A stretch of 64,000 nt of DNA. Origin: Deltaproteobacteria bacterium. GTDB taxonomy: Bacteria; Myxococcota_A; UBA9160; PR03. The notes under the pieces were generated by a model, which was not told the DNA's origin, searched no databases, and saw only the letters and a list, made by a program, of their open reading frames with translations. The DNA is taken from the NCBI GenBank assembly GCA_035063765.1, contig JAPSFT010000021.1, positions 1 to 64,000 of the forward strand. Direction: 5' to 3'. Positions 17,801 to 24,996 of the stretch are shown here, one piece after another. The position numbers and the translations under genes are program-made. Position 1 is the stretch's first letter; the number at the start of each line of letters is the position of its first letter.

Positions 17801-18012
17801 ATCCGCCCATCGTTGCGAACGAGGCCCTCGATGCCCCGCGCCGCGAGCGTGAGGACACCAGCGCTGAAGTAGCCTGTTGTCCGGTCATAGCGCGTCGCAC
17901 ACTCCAGGGCCGGCACGAAGAACTCCGTGACGAGCGCACGCCCGTCCGAGTCGTATTTCGCCTTCCAGCGCCGATCCTGGAGGAGACTCAACCGCTCTGG
18001 CTCCCGGTCCAC
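14824..18012 (-). CDS. PLD-nuclease-like / SNF2 helicase fusion (defence)
   Basis: A 1062-residue protein. Residues 1-190 form a phospholipase-D-like domain with H151xK153 and GSxN (169-172), the usual HKN arrangement. Residues 295-620 are the first SNF2 RecA domain with Walker A DEVGLGKT (324-331) and DEAH at 438-441. The second RecA domain contains CTDAAAEGLNFQFC and QRIGRIDRLGQ. SNF2-type helicases with a PLD domain occur in DISARM-, BREX- and restriction-related loci, where they translocate on DNA. It is the last gene of the four-gene operon and overlaps the methylase gene by 25 nt. As part of that operon it is predicted to act against foreign DNA. Confidence 0.85.
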   Translation of the reverse strand: MDREPERLSLLQDRRWKAKYDSDGRALVTEFFVPALECATRYDRTTGYFSAGVLTLAARGIEGLVRNDGRMRLVVGCTLEQAEAEAIERGEEARAVLEAQAKGLPLAAANEGERQALELLSWMVARGFLEVRIAIPCTKDRKPCAGTAIFHQKTGLIEDKTGDRIAFSGSLNETPSGWIHNWESFHVFKSWDGGLPHLVEEEESFARLWADKTERCRVLDVPQAMREDLLRFLPGDERLPERLREAATVAVPDAPTNPKPEPPPALAIEDLRSLVWSIVRDGPALPGLGDRVGEATSIVTPWPHQVRAFQRLYGSWPPRLLIADEVGLGKTIEAGLLLRQAWLAGRARRILVLAPKAVLRQWQIELREKFNLNWPIYDGQFLRWYACHANVGSDERKVSKDEWHREPYVLASSQLMRRADRARTLIEDAEPWDLVILDEAHHARRKGGGATKDRAPNQLLGLMQRLRAKTQGLVLLTATPMQVDPVEVWDLLDLLGLPPAWSEGAFLRFFERASHPNPSNDDLDAMANLFRASETAYGEPASDVIERCASALGGLSRRKILKALRSGAMMDLKQLGHEQRRAAIRLMIANTPVSRLVSRHTRELLRRYYEAGKISTRIAQRKVDDAFIDLSPAERQVYERVEHYIAHTYDAASAAERNAVGFVMTVYRRRLASSFAALAATLERRLQGMTASETSVEEDVADDDLDEAMDEEDALEIEAQVLALEEKDEIRALLANVKKLPRVDTKARELVKIVAALREASYEKLLVFTQFTDTLDFLREHLVAEGFEVLCFSGRGGELREKAGGWKRIERDEVKRLFRDGSAQILLCTDAAAEGLNFQFCGALVNYDMPWNPMRVEQRIGRIDRLGQRNETIAITNLHYADTVETDVYMALRQRIGLFTRFVGKLQPILAALPRNISEAVLGARDETQRQEMVRDLEERIRKQEEEGFDLDAATEADLDEPPRPPALYDLPALDRLIRRPDLLPAGCSAEQLGPGEYKLSMPGMRQGLRVTTSASFFEDHPGSAELWSPGSPLFPSPEDGGAGDSPPTERIRLLSEVLQSG

Positions 18013-20927
18013 AATCCGAGCTGCTCGGGCTCGGGCACACGATCGCTGAAAGCCAGCCGCCGCAAGTGCTCGAGCGCGTCGAAGTCGCCCGCGGCCTCCG
18101 CCACCGCTCCCTTCTCGTCCGCCACCTTCGTGAAGGTGCTCGATACCGGCAGCACCTCGAGCAGCGCCTGGAGTCCCAGCGGGAATGACGGAAGCCGCGC
18201 CGCTCCACCCTCCTCGAGCAGACGCCGGGCCGCCTCGAGGCCGTCCTTGCGCGCCCGGTAGGCGGCGTGGTGGAGCGCGTCGAGGAGTGCGCGACTGCCG
18301 TCCGACGAACCCAGAGCCCCCTTCGCGGCGCGCTTGGCGCTGTCCCAGAGGAGGACGTCGCTCCCCTTCTTCTCGGCGAGGACTCGAATCACGTCGCGAT
18401 CAAGGTCGAGCCCCACCACACGGGCGAGACGCAGCGCTTCGTCGTAGGGGAACTCGGGGGCCTTGAAGGCGTCCCACGCGAGCACGAACCACTCGGTGAG
18501 CGGGTCCAGATCGGCGTGGCGGGTCGTGCGCAGCAGCCGGTCGAGCCGCCACTTCTTTACCTCCCGACGGGCCGCGTCGAGCGCGTCCTCCGGGGTCACG
18601 GCGTAGGGATCGCTCTCGTCGAGGAAGAGCCCCCTCTGGCGCGGCTTCTTGTGCTCGGGAACAACCCTCGGCGTCCCGCGTCGGAGCGGCCAGTGCTTCG
18701 CAAACTCCTCGAGTGCCGGCCCGAAGCAGGAGAGATAGAGGTCCACACCCCGGATCCCAGCCTCTTGAAACTCACCGATCCGCGCCCGCACCGCCTGCGC
18801 TACGCGAGGCTCGACGTCCTCCCAGTAGGTGTTTTCGCCAGCCTGCTGCGCTGCGCGCGGGCGGCACACCAGAAAGATCGTGCTGTTCGCGGCCGACTTT
18901 TCCTTGATGTGCAGGCTGCTTTCAGCCTCGGTATTGATGGGCCACGACGCCGTCACAGTGAAGCCCGCTTCGATCAGGCCTGCGGCGAGCGCATCCCAAG
19001 CGCCGGTAGCCTTGTGCGTGAACATCAAGGTGAGGACGCCGTCGGCCTTCAGTACGCGATGACACTCTGCAAAGATCGCCGCCATGCGCTGGCGATAGTC
19101 GCGATCTGCGCGCTCCTTCGGGTGGTCCTGTCCCTTGAACTTCGCCGGATTGGCGACCGCCTCCTGGTCCTTGTCCGTGAGCCGGGTGCGAAACAGCTCT
19201 GGGAAGACAAGGCCGACTGTACGCTTAAGCCACACGTAGAAGAAGTCAGAAAGCTCGGCGTACATCACGTTGTCGTAGTACGGTGGGTCCATAACGATGC
19301 AATCAACGCTGGCACTGGCGACGCCCTCGAGCTGGTCAGCCGAGCGGCATGTAACTTCCGTTGGTGGTGCCGCCATTATCGAATGACCTAGCGCGAGCTG
19401 TAGCGATCCAGACTTTGTTCGATCACTTAACGCAAACTTTGGGCTGACCAGCTTCTGTATCTCGCCTATGCATTCATCCATGGAGCGGAGCGCCCAATCG
19501 TATCCAAGCCCTTCCACGAGCGGCATCATCTCCGCGTACGACCACGAGAAAGCGAAGTTGTGACGGTTGAAGGTGTTCGCGATGACCTCACGCGTTGACA
19601 TCCAAATTGACATACGAGAGTTGTAATTGAGCATCTTGTCGACCGCGATCGCGAGATAGGCGAACGCCGCGCGAGTGGTGTCATCCAATTGCCCTGATGC
19701 CACGGATCCCTCTAGAAGGTCGCGGAATACCTCAACGCTCGACCCGTGGCACAGCAGTTGGCGCGGAGAGAAAAGATCCCGCCACCGTGTCATCCCGTAC
19801 ATCTTATGACCGCGCTCGTAGTTAGAGAGATCCGGGATTGACTCTGACGGGAGTACGTCCAGGGCCTCCCACTGCGCACACTTCTCCGCCAGGTGCGCAG
19901 CAAGAGAGTCGCTGTCCATGTCCGTGGGAAGAGGAGCGCGGTATCCGCGCTGCCACGCGTCGCGGAGCTTCCCTCCCTTGGTTCTCCGTTGAATCCGCTC
20001 CTTGTAAACAACGGCGAATAGCTGCTCACCCATCCGACCGGCCTGCGCCTGGGCCTTCACCTCGTCGCCATCGACAACCCGACCGCATTCCGGATACGGA
20101 CACTGCGCGTCACCGCCCCGAACGGTGCCAGCAGAGTGGTCGGCAGGCTTCGCAACGATCGCGAAGCTGACGCGTTTGGTGCGCGGATTTGGGTGCAGCT
20201 GTATCCCCGTCCCATCCGGCGCGAGCCGCCAGTTTGGTGAAAGCGGAACCAGGCCCTCGCAGTAGGGGCAGGTGATCGTGCGAGCCCAAAGGTACGTTGT
20301 GTCGATGCGTTGGGGATCTGGGTTTGGGGGGAACAGGTTCGCGAGCCGATCCATCAGGCCCAATCGAAACTTTCGAGCAAGCGTCTCGAAACGCGCGATG
20401 AGCGCGGAGCCTAACTGAGCGGGCCACTCGATTGTCGCTCGGAGGACGAGTGCAGCGACGGGGTTCAGGTCGTTCGCGATTGTCGGGATCCCCAGACGTA
20501 CTGACTCGAACGGGATGCTGCCACCGCCGGCTGTCGGATCGAGTAAAACTGGATTGTTGAGCCCGAGCTTGGCGATCTCCTCGGCCAACCAGCGCTTCTC
20601 AGTTTCGGTCGGCAGGTATCCGAAGGCTCGCCCGTAGGTGTAAGGGTTGTCGATGCGTTCCCCACGTCGCCGCGCCGCGTCCATCGCGAATCGCGCCTCC
20701 GTCGGATCGCCGTGGATACCGATCATGTGAAGAAATTTTTCGCGGTCAGCGGCTGCCGGAAGCAGCGACGCTAGGATCGCTGTGCGCGAAGCGACCAGAG
20801 GTCGGCGGGCCCACCACGCGTGCAAATAGTAAGGCGCCGGAAGAGCACTAATTGAGCGCCTCTCGCGCACACTCTCTTCGCTAACGGCCGCGATCGGAAG
20901 CCAGCGCTCGATGAGCCGCGTCGTCAC
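17988..20927 (-). CDS. DUF1156 adenine-specific DNA methylase (defence)
   Basis: A 979-residue methyltransferase. The DUF1156 N-terminus reads LIERWLPIAAVSEESVRERR. The SAM-binding motif is DPTAGGGSIPFE (130-141) and the catalytic motif DPPYYDN begins at 547, diagnostic of N6-adenine or N4-cytosine methylation. Cys pairs at about 220/223 and 276/281 suggest a zinc site in the insert. A GTG start is chosen because DUF1156 begins immediately and the start overlaps the DUF7680-like stop (GTGA). Base composition of the 5' half (about 19.37-20.9 kb) is visibly less GC-rich than the 3' half. Likely host modification function in the defence operon. Confidence 0.88.
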   Translation of the reverse strand: MTTRLIERWLPIAAVSEESVRERRSISALPAPYYLHAWWARRPLVASRTAILASLLPAAADREKFLHMIGIHGDPTEARFAMDAARRRGERIDNPYTYGRAFGYLPTETEKRWLAEEIAKLGLNNPVLLDPTAGGGSIPFESVRLGIPTIANDLNPVAALVLRATIEWPAQLGSALIARFETLARKFRLGLMDRLANLFPPNPDPQRIDTTYLWARTITCPYCEGLVPLSPNWRLAPDGTGIQLHPNPRTKRVSFAIVAKPADHSAGTVRGGDAQCPYPECGRVVDGDEVKAQAQAGRMGEQLFAVVYKERIQRRTKGGKLRDAWQRGYRAPLPTDMDSDSLAAHLAEKCAQWEALDVLPSESIPDLSNYERGHKMYGMTRWRDLFSPRQLLCHGSSVEVFRDLLEGSVASGQLDDTTRAAFAYLAIAVDKMLNYNSRMSIWMSTREVIANTFNRHNFAFSWSYAEMMPLVEGLGYDWALRSMDECIGEIQKLVSPKFALSDRTKSGSLQLALGHSIMAAPPTEVTCRSADQLEGVASASVDCIVMDPPYYDNVMYAELSDFFYVWLKRTVGLVFPELFRTRLTDKDQEAVANPAKFKGQDHPKERADRDYRQRMAAIFAECHRVLKADGVLTLMFTHKATGAWDALAAGLIEAGFTVTASWPINTEAESSLHIKEKSAANSTIFLVCRPRAAQQAGENTYWEDVEPRVAQAVRARIGEFQEAGIRGVDLYLSCFGPALEEFAKHWPLRRGTPRVVPEHKKPRQRGLFLDESDPYAVTPEDALDAARREVKKWRLDRLLRTTRHADLDPLTEWFVLAWDAFKAPEFPYDEALRLARVVGLDLDRDVIRVLAEKKGSDVLLWDSAKRAAKGALGSSDGSRALLDALHHAAYRARKDGLEAARRLLEEGGAARLPSFPLGLQALLEVLPVSSTFTKVADEKGAVAEAAGDFDALEHLRRLAFSDRVPEPEQLGLWTGSQSG

Positions 20928-21418
20928 CGTGCGGCCGGGCGCAGCTCGCGGGGATCGACGAGCAGATAGCGAAGCGCGCCGAGGACGCGCCGGGGGTAGC
21001 GTCGGTGCATCGCCATCCCGAGCCAATAGGCGGCCTCTTCCTTGCCCATCACCTCGATGCCCTCGATGCATGCGCGCATGAAGGCGCGGTTGCGCATAGG
21101 GGCGAGCGTGCGGAAGGCCAGGCCGAGGCGGAGTGCCAGGTCCTCGGAGATCGGGAAGCGGCCATCCTCGCGCGGGCCAAGGCTGGTCGGGTCCACGTGC
21201 TCGTGCTTGAGATGGCGCAGCACGCGGTGCTCGACGAGCGCGAGGTTGCGTCCGCCGAGCCCGGCGACGCGACGCGGCGCGCGCAGGTGGGGCGTCGCGG
21301 GGGACGGCAGCTGCCAGATCTCGAGGTGGCCTTCGCCGGCGCGCCGGCGCGCGACGCGCACCTCGTAGCGCGGGCGGGCGGTTCCGCGGAGCGATCGAGA
21401 CGGGGCACGCCGGCTCAA
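20924..21418 (-). CDS. DUF7680-like small protein of defence operon
   Basis: A 164-residue basic protein between the DUF499 ATPase and the DUF1156 methylase, overlapping each by 4 nt. It ends with a helical segment ALRLGLAFRTLAPMRNR followed by EAAYWLGMAMHRRYPRRVL and ALRYLL, which agrees with my memory of the DUF7680 family found in such operons. No catalytic motif is visible. Its fixed position between the ATPase and methylase suggests a structural or adaptor subunit. The family name is given from memory and is less certain than the operon assignment. Confidence 0.7.
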   Translation of the reverse strand: MSRRAPSRSLRGTARPRYEVRVARRRAGEGHLEIWQLPSPATPHLRAPRRVAGLGGRNLALVEHRVLRHLKHEHVDPTSLGPREDGRFPISEDLALRLGLAFRTLAPMRNRAFMRACIEGIEVMGKEEAAYWLGMAMHRRYPRRVLGALRYLLVDPRELRPAAR

Positions 21419-24400
21419 GGTGCTGCCTCCGCGATCGCCTCGACGAAAGCGGCGCCAGTGGCGAAACGGGCGAGCTGCTGTACGAGCTTGTCGGGCTCGT
21501 CACCGGCCAGCGCAAGGCCGTCCGGGAAGGCCAGCGCGAACCACGCCGTCAGGTCCTTGTCGCTGGCCGCATTAAACTGAGCGGAGAGGAACTCGCGGAC
21601 CGGGGCGACATCGGCCGGCACACCGCGGAAAACGAGCTGCGCCTCGCTCCCGCCAGATGTTTCATAGGCACCCTCAAGCTCGATCCGCTTCTCGGCGCCT
21701 TGCACGACGCCGATGCCGCTCATCAGTTTGAAGGCATCGCTCCACTCAGCGACACGCAGGCGCAAACTCGTGAGCTTCGTCACTCCTGCCGCGCGCGCAT
21801 CCTCGACGATGCGGGTCACCGCCTCGCGAAGCGGCGCCTCGTGGCGGAACGTGCGTACGCCGGGCGCCGGCTCGGGCGCGACCGCACTGCCCGGCTGCGG
21901 ACTGAGGCCGGGAAGCGGAAGCGTGCCGCTCCCACTGGGCCCGGAGGGTGCTGCGGGCTCGGGCTTCTTGTGCGGCCAGATCCCTTGGGACTCCGCGTAG
22001 GCCGTCGTAAAGACGAAGGACTGCTGCTCGATCTTGAACTGGCAGGGCGGGTCACCCTTGCCGGCCACGAGATCCCCGCTCTGGTAGACGTAGAGCCCTT
22101 CCTCGATGCCCTTGCGCAGCAGCGCGAAAAAGTTCTCGTCGCCGATCAGGATCGGAAGCCGCGGATCCTTACGGAACTCGGCGCGTAGGTCGGCGGTCGT
22201 GATCGAGCCCTTCTTGAGCGGCGTGCGGTCACGCACATAGCTCGGAGCGAGCGGATGGTCGTCCGCGTGGCGGAGTTTCTGGTTGTCGCTGAGCGCCCGC
22301 AGCACCTGCTGCTGGCCTTGGCCCGGCCGCTCGGAGGCGCTGCCGGCGTCTACGGCGACGTGCGCGAGATCGATGCCCGCACCCTCGACGCGGTTCTCGC
22401 GCGACGGAAAGAAGACGTGTCGGTACGCCTGCTGGATCGCGACCGCCAGCTCCTGTTCGGAGCGGCGGAAGCGCTCGTCCACCTGATCCTGCTGGTGCGG
22501 CGAGAGCTGCGCCTTGCGGTCCGGGGAACGCAGCGCCTCGAGCGCGAGGCGCCGAAGCATGCGCTGCTTCATCGCCTCACGCTGGGCGGCATCGGCGAGC
22601 ACGAAAACCAGGTTGTTCTGGTGCTGGCGGAAATCGCCCGTGCTTCCTTTGGTGCGGAAGATCCGGTCCACAAGCGGTGGCACCGCGAGCTTCTCCGCCT
22701 GCACGGCCTCGGCGTCGTGGTGAAGGAGAACGAGATAGGGCCGCCCGCTCCCGGCGTCGTCCGGCACGTCCGCGGCGTCCGACACGAACGGCACCAGCTC
22801 GAGCGTCGCTCCGCCGAAGATCGAGCGAATGCGGTCCTGGAGCTGCGCGCGGGCCTCCGCCGGATCCACTCGCGTCTCCTGCTGGCGAACCATCTGGTTC
22901 AGGTTCGCTTCGGCGAGGAAGCGCAGGGGGGCGCCGGCTCGATCGTCCAGGTAGGCGGAATCTGCGACGAATTGTGTGCGCGCGTCGTTCACGAAGTCCG
23001 CGTCGAGGCCGGGGGCGAGGATCGAGAAGCGCAGCTGATCAGGTGTGACTCCCTGGAGGTCGTCGTTGAAGGCGAAGGTGTTCCAGAGCGCGGTGCGCGC
23101 GACGAACGACGCATAGGTCGCCATCCCGGCGTACTTCTTGGCATCGATCTGCTGGGCCAGCGAGAGCGCCTCGTCCGGCCCGGCAGCCACGTCGTTGCGG
23201 ATCGCGGGCTCGAAGCGACCGAGCTCGAGGCGAGTCAGGACCTCGTTGCGCGTCGGGCCGTAGCCCGGGTTCACATGGTGGACCTGAATCGCGTGCGTGC
23301 GCGGAGGACGCTCGGCCCAGAGCTGGGCGACGGTTTGGGTGAGGAGGCGCAGCATGCCACGCACGCGTTGGAAGTTGGCGAGCGTCGACAGCTTGTCCGT
23401 CAGGACCGACATCAGCGCCGGATGGAAGGGATAGCCGCGGCGCAACTCCTCGACGCGGCTCTCGTTGGCCCGTTCGGAGGGTAGGATGCCGGCGTGCTCG
23501 ATCCAGAGCTGCTGGAAGGCGGCGATCACCTCTTCGGCTCCGGCCCCATCGATGCGGGCGAAGAGCCGACGGCGGAGGACCTGCGCCGTCTCCTGCGGCT
23601 CGGTGGGATCGACGAGCGTCGCCTTGCGCGCGGCGACGGACTTCGCCTCCTCCAGCCGTTGCTCGATTGCCTCGTTCTCAGCACCGTAGGCATCTACGGC
23701 CTTTCCTCCCTTACCGATCGCGAGCGTAAACACGATCGCCGCGCGGGGTGCGCTCTCGACCGCGGTGAAGAGGCTGGTGAGGAACGGCGTGAGCTGGTCC
23801 GCGTCCGGAAGGCCGCGCACCTTGCGCAGGTAGATTGAGAGCTCGTCGAGGAGTATCAGGGTTGGGTCGTTGCCGAAAATGTTCCGGATCGTTTCGGCGC
23901 CCGGCGCGCGCCGCTCGCGATCGCTCTGCTCGACCGCACGGAAGCCCTCTTCACCGGCGAGCGCCCAGGCCAGCTCGCCCCAGGGTGTGAAGGCCCGGAT
24001 ACCCGGCCCCATCACCCGGCCGTTGGCAGGGTCGGCATTCTCGCCGTCGAAGGCGGCGACGCGGGTCCGAGCCTTCGGCACGAGAGCCGGATCCACGAAC
24101 TCCCCAGCGTTGGTGACGCCAGGCATGCCGCCGGCCACGTGCGAAAGGGCGATCAGGGCATGGGTCTTCCCGCCCCCATACTGGGTATCCAGCCGGAAGA
24201 TCGCCGGCGCCCCCCCGAGGGCCCCTAGCCGGCGGCAGACGTTGTCGATGAGGCGCTTGAGTCCCGTGGTCGGGTGCGTGTTCGCGAAGAAGACCGCCGG
24301 GTTCTGGTATTCCGGGGGAGCCTGGCCGCGCAGGACCTGGGCTAGGTCCGCGGCGAAGTCGGACTCCTGGAGGCTCCCTCTTAGAACGTCGTCTCGGGGC

Positions 24401-24426
24401 GAGCAGAGATCGAAGATCGTGCGCAT
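21415..24426 (-). CDS. DUF499 P-loop ATPase (BrxC/PglY-like, defence)
   Basis: A 1003-residue ATPase, first gene of the defence operon. The N-terminus contains the Walker A QYGGGKTHALI (82-92) and Walker B TLILLDELSIYL (189-200). The long remainder fits DUF499, the domain shared with BREX BrxC/PglY proteins. Such ATPases are thought to load or regulate the methylase and effector on DNA. The C-terminal 160 residues after a Pro/Gly-rich linker (about 800-840) form a separate domain. Start ATG 24426 gives a typical DUF499 beginning (MRTIFDLCSPRDDVL). A divergent gene lies 570 bp away. Confidence 0.87.
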   Translation of the reverse strand: MRTIFDLCSPRDDVLRGSLQESDFAADLAQVLRGQAPPEYQNPAVFFANTHPTTGLKRLIDNVCRRLGALGGAPAIFRLDTQYGGGKTHALIALSHVAGGMPGVTNAGEFVDPALVPKARTRVAAFDGENADPANGRVMGPGIRAFTPWGELAWALAGEEGFRAVEQSDRERRAPGAETIRNIFGNDPTLILLDELSIYLRKVRGLPDADQLTPFLTSLFTAVESAPRAAIVFTLAIGKGGKAVDAYGAENEAIEQRLEEAKSVAARKATLVDPTEPQETAQVLRRRLFARIDGAGAEEVIAAFQQLWIEHAGILPSERANESRVEELRRGYPFHPALMSVLTDKLSTLANFQRVRGMLRLLTQTVAQLWAERPPRTHAIQVHHVNPGYGPTRNEVLTRLELGRFEPAIRNDVAAGPDEALSLAQQIDAKKYAGMATYASFVARTALWNTFAFNDDLQGVTPDQLRFSILAPGLDADFVNDARTQFVADSAYLDDRAGAPLRFLAEANLNQMVRQQETRVDPAEARAQLQDRIRSIFGGATLELVPFVSDAADVPDDAGSGRPYLVLLHHDAEAVQAEKLAVPPLVDRIFRTKGSTGDFRQHQNNLVFVLADAAQREAMKQRMLRRLALEALRSPDRKAQLSPHQQDQVDERFRRSEQELAVAIQQAYRHVFFPSRENRVEGAGIDLAHVAVDAGSASERPGQGQQQVLRALSDNQKLRHADDHPLAPSYVRDRTPLKKGSITTADLRAEFRKDPRLPILIGDENFFALLRKGIEEGLYVYQSGDLVAGKGDPPCQFKIEQQSFVFTTAYAESQGIWPHKKPEPAAPSGPSGSGTLPLPGLSPQPGSAVAPEPAPGVRTFRHEAPLREAVTRIVEDARAAGVTKLTSLRLRVAEWSDAFKLMSGIGVVQGAEKRIELEGAYETSGGSEAQLVFRGVPADVAPVREFLSAQFNAASDKDLTAWFALAFPDGLALAGDEPDKLVQQLARFATGAAFVEAIAEAAP

Positions 24427-24996
24427 GCGGGACCTCGGACGGGCAAGCGATGTGACACGGCTTCAGGCGGCCGCGGGGCGGCCGGCGGGCAGTCTATCAG
24501 CAAGCTCGGGCCGGATGCCGCTCCGGAGGCGCGGCAACCTGCCCACCGGTGGAGAAGCGGGCCGAACATGGTCCGGTGCCCGAAACCTCTGAGAGAAGCC
24601 GCCCTACGGCGGCTCAGCGGCTCTCGCGGAATCAACCCACGATCGCTGCGCATGACTATCCCCCGGACGATTGGAGCCTCCGGCAATCCAAGGAGGGTTC
24701 CACTTCGGGCATCTCGCGCCGTTGCTCGGCCACATCGCTACGGCTATCGACGGATCGAGGCTGCGTCCTGCGCGCGCACCCGCCCCCCTTTCCACCAACC
24801 GCCTTCGCGGGGGCGCCTCACTAATCTCGACCTTCACTCGCCTACCGATCTCGCCCTATCGACACATCTTGCGGTTCCGGTCGAGATGCGACCACAATGA
24901 AACAAGCGAGATGCGTCGCTGCGGGATACCTACCGGCTCGGAGGGGCAGCCAATCGCTATTGTCGCCTCGCAAGGAAATCGATATGGGGGAACCCA
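24427..24996. promoter_or_regulatory. divergent intergenic region between two defence loci
   Basis: A 570-bp region without a supported gene. It separates the minus-strand DUF499 operon from the plus-strand Sll1717-type gene, so it should carry promoters for both. The right half (about 24.7-25.0 kb) is less GC-rich, like the gene that follows. I see no terminator or clear operator. Confidence 0.4.

Noticed and set aside
15670-18261. 863-codon plus-strand open frame
   Set aside because: Antisense to the SNF2 helicase gene, which has all motifs intact. Shadow of high GC.
14824-24426. Calling the operon DISARM or BREX
   Set aside because: DISARM needs DrmA/DrmB and BREX needs PglZ; neither is present. 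Only component-level similarity is claimed.
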